NCBI GenBank assembly: GCA_946811185.2
Contig: OX328097.1
Location: 10,052,252 to 10,116,251, forward strand
DNA from: Hippopus hippopus
Taxonomy: Eukaryota; Mollusca; Bivalvia; Cardiida; Cardiidae
Direction of reading: 5' to 3'
Length of the DNA stretch: 64,000 bases
Under the pieces are notes generated by a model. That model searched no databases and was not told the DNA's origin. It was given only the letters and a program-made list of their open reading frames with translations. Numbering within the stretch: position 1 is the first letter of the stretch; each line of letters starts with the position of its first letter. Shown here piece by piece: positions 61,815-64,000 of this stretch. The position numbers were made by a program, and so were the translations under genes.

Positions 61815-62050
61815 TTTGAGCATTGCTTTGGCAAAAGGTGGCCTAATGCATCTCCGTGATTCATTATACTGAGCAAGTCATCACGTAATTTTGGATCAAT
61901 TATATCCATTTTTTGTGATGAATGACTGAATCCTGAGGTAGAATGGTCATTTGACATGCAGAAAATTGAAGAAAAGCAAAAAGTTTTGGCCCAGGTCGAT
62001 ACTTTTTGCAGATGCATTAAGCCACCTTTTCACAGAGCATGGCTCGTTCA
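61815..62050. mobile_element. Family D palindromic MITE
   Basis: GAGCATTGCTTTGGCAAAAG at the left; GCATTAAGCCACCTTTTCAC then AGAGCATGGCTC at the right. The inner GTCATCACGTAATTTTGGAT matches the other copies. Confidence 0.65.
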
Positions 62051-62347
62051 CATTCTCAGCTTGCATAATGTACAAGGTGATTGTCAATGGTTGGCATTTC
62101 AACCTCCTGCCATTTGTTACATTAATTTTGTAAGCTCAAACAGTACTCTCATTCTGTTTGGGGGAAAAAACTTAGAGCAAGTAATTATACAAATTGACAA
62201 TGGAATCAAATAAATCAAGAAATTTTGACATCATATTTAATGAAATACTTGGCTGTGTCACAGGGAGTTGTCAAATTCATGTTGTAACTTTGAAACCTTC
62301 CTTCTTGAAACAGGATATAGAGTCCTTGCACAAATGCCTGCCCTCCA

Positions 62348-62420
62348 TTTAACTCATAGCCGTATGACAAAATTATCCACTTATTAAAAGTGAACGCATT
62401 TGCCGATGACAAAATACGGT
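62348..62420 (+). mobile_element. TTAA-A left-arm fragment
   Basis: TTAACTCATAGCCGTATGAC, then GAACGCATTTGCCGATGACA. There is no hairpin. Confidence 0.6.
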
Positions 62421-63102
62421 GCACTACAACCATCTGACAAACTATCGCCATGTTTCTACAACCCTAAGTTTCTTTTTTGTTTTAGCAAGTAAATGTGAAA
62501 AGAAATAAGAACGCTAACATCGCAAATACATAATCAGACTGCATGTTTTCAGGCAGTCTTATCCAATCTGAGTCTGTTTAGGTGGATTATATACTCAACA
62601 AAAAAAGTTAAGGAAATCTCAGAAAGAGATGGACCAAAACATTACCAAAACAAACAATTATTCAATTTTTATTAATTTTGTTAGATACATTTCATTGCTT
62701 GAAAAAAAATTTTTCCTTTAGCTTTACTGCTTTAATATCCTTGTTGTAGCACTGTGTCAAGTAACCCAGGGGTCAAAATCATTTTTGTAAAATAAGTGTC
62801 TACAGAGTATTCCCTGCTTTTATGCAAAACAGAGTCATGAATATACGCTGTAAGTTTTTATACACTTTGTTATAAAGCACATGATGGTACCTCTTAGCAT
62901 GTAAAGAATTGTAGACAGTTTTCACATGCCCTGTCTGTACTATTCACAGACCAAAGGTATATCTAATTTTCATATGACTAATGATCCTGTTAATTTCCAC
63001 AGAACTTTTACAGCCACCATTTTTCACAAACTTGATAGACTTTGACGGAACCTTGGCATCTGGTATAGCAAATCCTATTGCACTTATTTCAAGGTTTTTT
63101 TC
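62421..63102. other. Spacer with a short palindrome, no gene seen
   Basis: A small hairpin (CAGACTGCATGTTTTCAGGCAGTCT, in two halves) lies at 62533-62557. TATACTCAACAAAAAAAGTT at 62591 looks like the edge of another repeat, but its partner end was not found. Confidence 0.35.
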
Positions 63103-63340
63103 AACCTTTATCCTGCTTTATGCTTGAAATGAAAGTCTGTAGCTACCAGTGGTAGTTTTATTGGAAGCCACCAGTGTGACCCTTGAAAGATTCAAGCTGA
63201 AAATAAAAACAGGAATATTGCTATTTCAAACTTATTTTATGGAGAATCATTTCTCCTTATTGGACAGTGTAGATCAAAGATCAGACTGCATGTTCTGTGT
63301 AGTCTGATCTTGGTCTACACTGTTAGCAGCCTAAGGGTCA
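63103..63340 (-). mobile_element. TTAA-B MITE with a short internal insertion
   Basis: AACCTTTATCCTGCTTTATG start, about 60 extra bases with CCAGTGGTAG...GCCACCAGTG, then GGAGAATCATTTCTCC, palindrome GTAGATCAAAGATCAGACTG, end TTAGCAGCCTAAGGGTCAA. Confidence 0.7.
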
Positions 63341-63461
63341 ATCACTGGATAAATTTGAATCTTCAGAATTTTCTGTTGCTTGCCTCTCCATTTGAAGAAA
63401 TACCTGGATTTTTCTTCTTGTGTCAGAAGAAGGTGACTTTGGCCAGGAGGTAGCAAAAATT

Positions 63462-63684
63462 AAAACCATTTACTACACAATTCTGTGTTTCAATGAAAAA
63501 ATGAGAAAAGCCTTTTAGAAGCATGGTGGGAAAAGGAAAAAATGCTGCTAACCAGCATTTTCTTCTTTTCTACCATTGTCTTCTAACCTTTCAAAGATCC
63601 TGTCGTTGCAGCAGCTACATTTAAATTGTTGTCTGCAAATTCTTTCAGTTTGGAGAAAATATTGTTGTCAAGTAAAGAATTCTT
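63462..63684 (-). mobile_element. TTAA-A MITE, ends worn
   Basis: AAACCATTTACTACACAATTC to GTCAAGTAAAGAATT; hairpin GCTGCTAACCAGC. Confidence 0.75.
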
Positions 63685-64000
63685 GGTATTCAAAGAGTAC
63701 CTGAAGCTATTGACTAAAGAAAAACTTCATCGAAACTTTGGCCAACGCCAATTTTGATTTGCAAGGATTTTGTAACCTCTAAAATGGTAACATATTTATT
63801 TCATTTTTACGAAGTTAAAGCATGATACTCTTGTCACAATGATTTTTAAAGTAGCCAACTGCTGATCAAAAAATTATTTGCAGGAGGTATCATGTTGGTG
63901 TAAGGTTATTTGTAAAACTTGTAGAAACTTCACGACACCATGGAGCTTCTATTATGGTTCCTTTGTTGTAGAACAACAGGAAACTGAATAGTGTGACTTC
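63685..64000. other. Window end, no feature seen
   Basis: AT-rich unique sequence without a recognisable element or frame. Confidence 0.4.

Overview
This is eukaryotic DNA dominated by mobile elements, with no convincing host gene. The mixture suggests a bivalve mollusc, possibly a clam of the venerid type. The clues are tRNA-headed SINEs with an 'aacggcattaaacaccat...' tail, core-repeat elements with CCGTCC microsatellites that resemble the 'pearl' elements described from bivalves, and abundant palindromic MITEs. The organism is an inference from repeat style, not a match I could run.

The most abundant component is a family I call TTAA-A: about 230-bp MITEs bounded by TTAA, with ends CTCTTTACCAAAC and CCCTTTACCACAC around a nearly perfect palindrome (GTGGGAAAAGGAGAAAATG-CTGGTTACCAG and its complement). 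I count more than 60 full, truncated or nested copies, roughly a fifth of the window. Related TTAA-bounded families are B (a palindrome of AGATCAAGATCAGACTGCA type), B2, and a single copy of E. They insert into one another and share TTAA boundaries, forming chains; the clearest is five A copies in a row at 54368-55390.

The only recognisable protein-coding locus is a piggyBac element at 58543-61293. It has TTAA duplications, 12-bp terminal repeats (CCCTTTATATAC) and a transposase reading frame on the minus strand with all three catalytic aspartates and a C-terminal Cys-rich domain. The frame is broken by a stop at codon 11, a 1-base frameshift, and a stop just before the Cys-rich domain. The element sits inside a B2 MITE. 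It, or an intact relative elsewhere, is the natural candidate source of transposase for the TTAA MITEs, though its terminal repeats match theirs only in the first bases.

Layout. 1-5710: a 2-kb direct duplication, 167-bp inverted arms, a SINE split by a tandem-core element, and a 617-bp foldback element. 5.9-20.7 kb: A, B, C and D MITEs with unique spacers. 21.0-23.7 kb: an A-B-A chain holding a 2-kb pearl-like element. 24.6-29.8 kb: pearl-like elements with 145-bp core repeats, one containing an opposite-strand relative that itself carries an A MITE. 30.5-31.5 kb: a 19-bp minisatellite that switches strand. 31.7-41.4 kb: very dense A copies. 41.9-43.7 kb: a pogo/Tigger-like element without a transposase. 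45.1-46.3 kb: a B MITE split by a 1-kb Harbinger-like element with a TAA duplication. 49.4-58.1 kb: more nested pearl, SINE and A elements. 58.5-61.4 kb: the piggyBac locus. 61.5-64 kb: degraded MITEs and unique sequence.

Coordinates of intact TTAA boundaries are exact to the base as I read them; ends of degraded copies are accurate to about 5-15 bases. Strand for TTAA-A is + when the CTCTTTACCAAAC end comes first.
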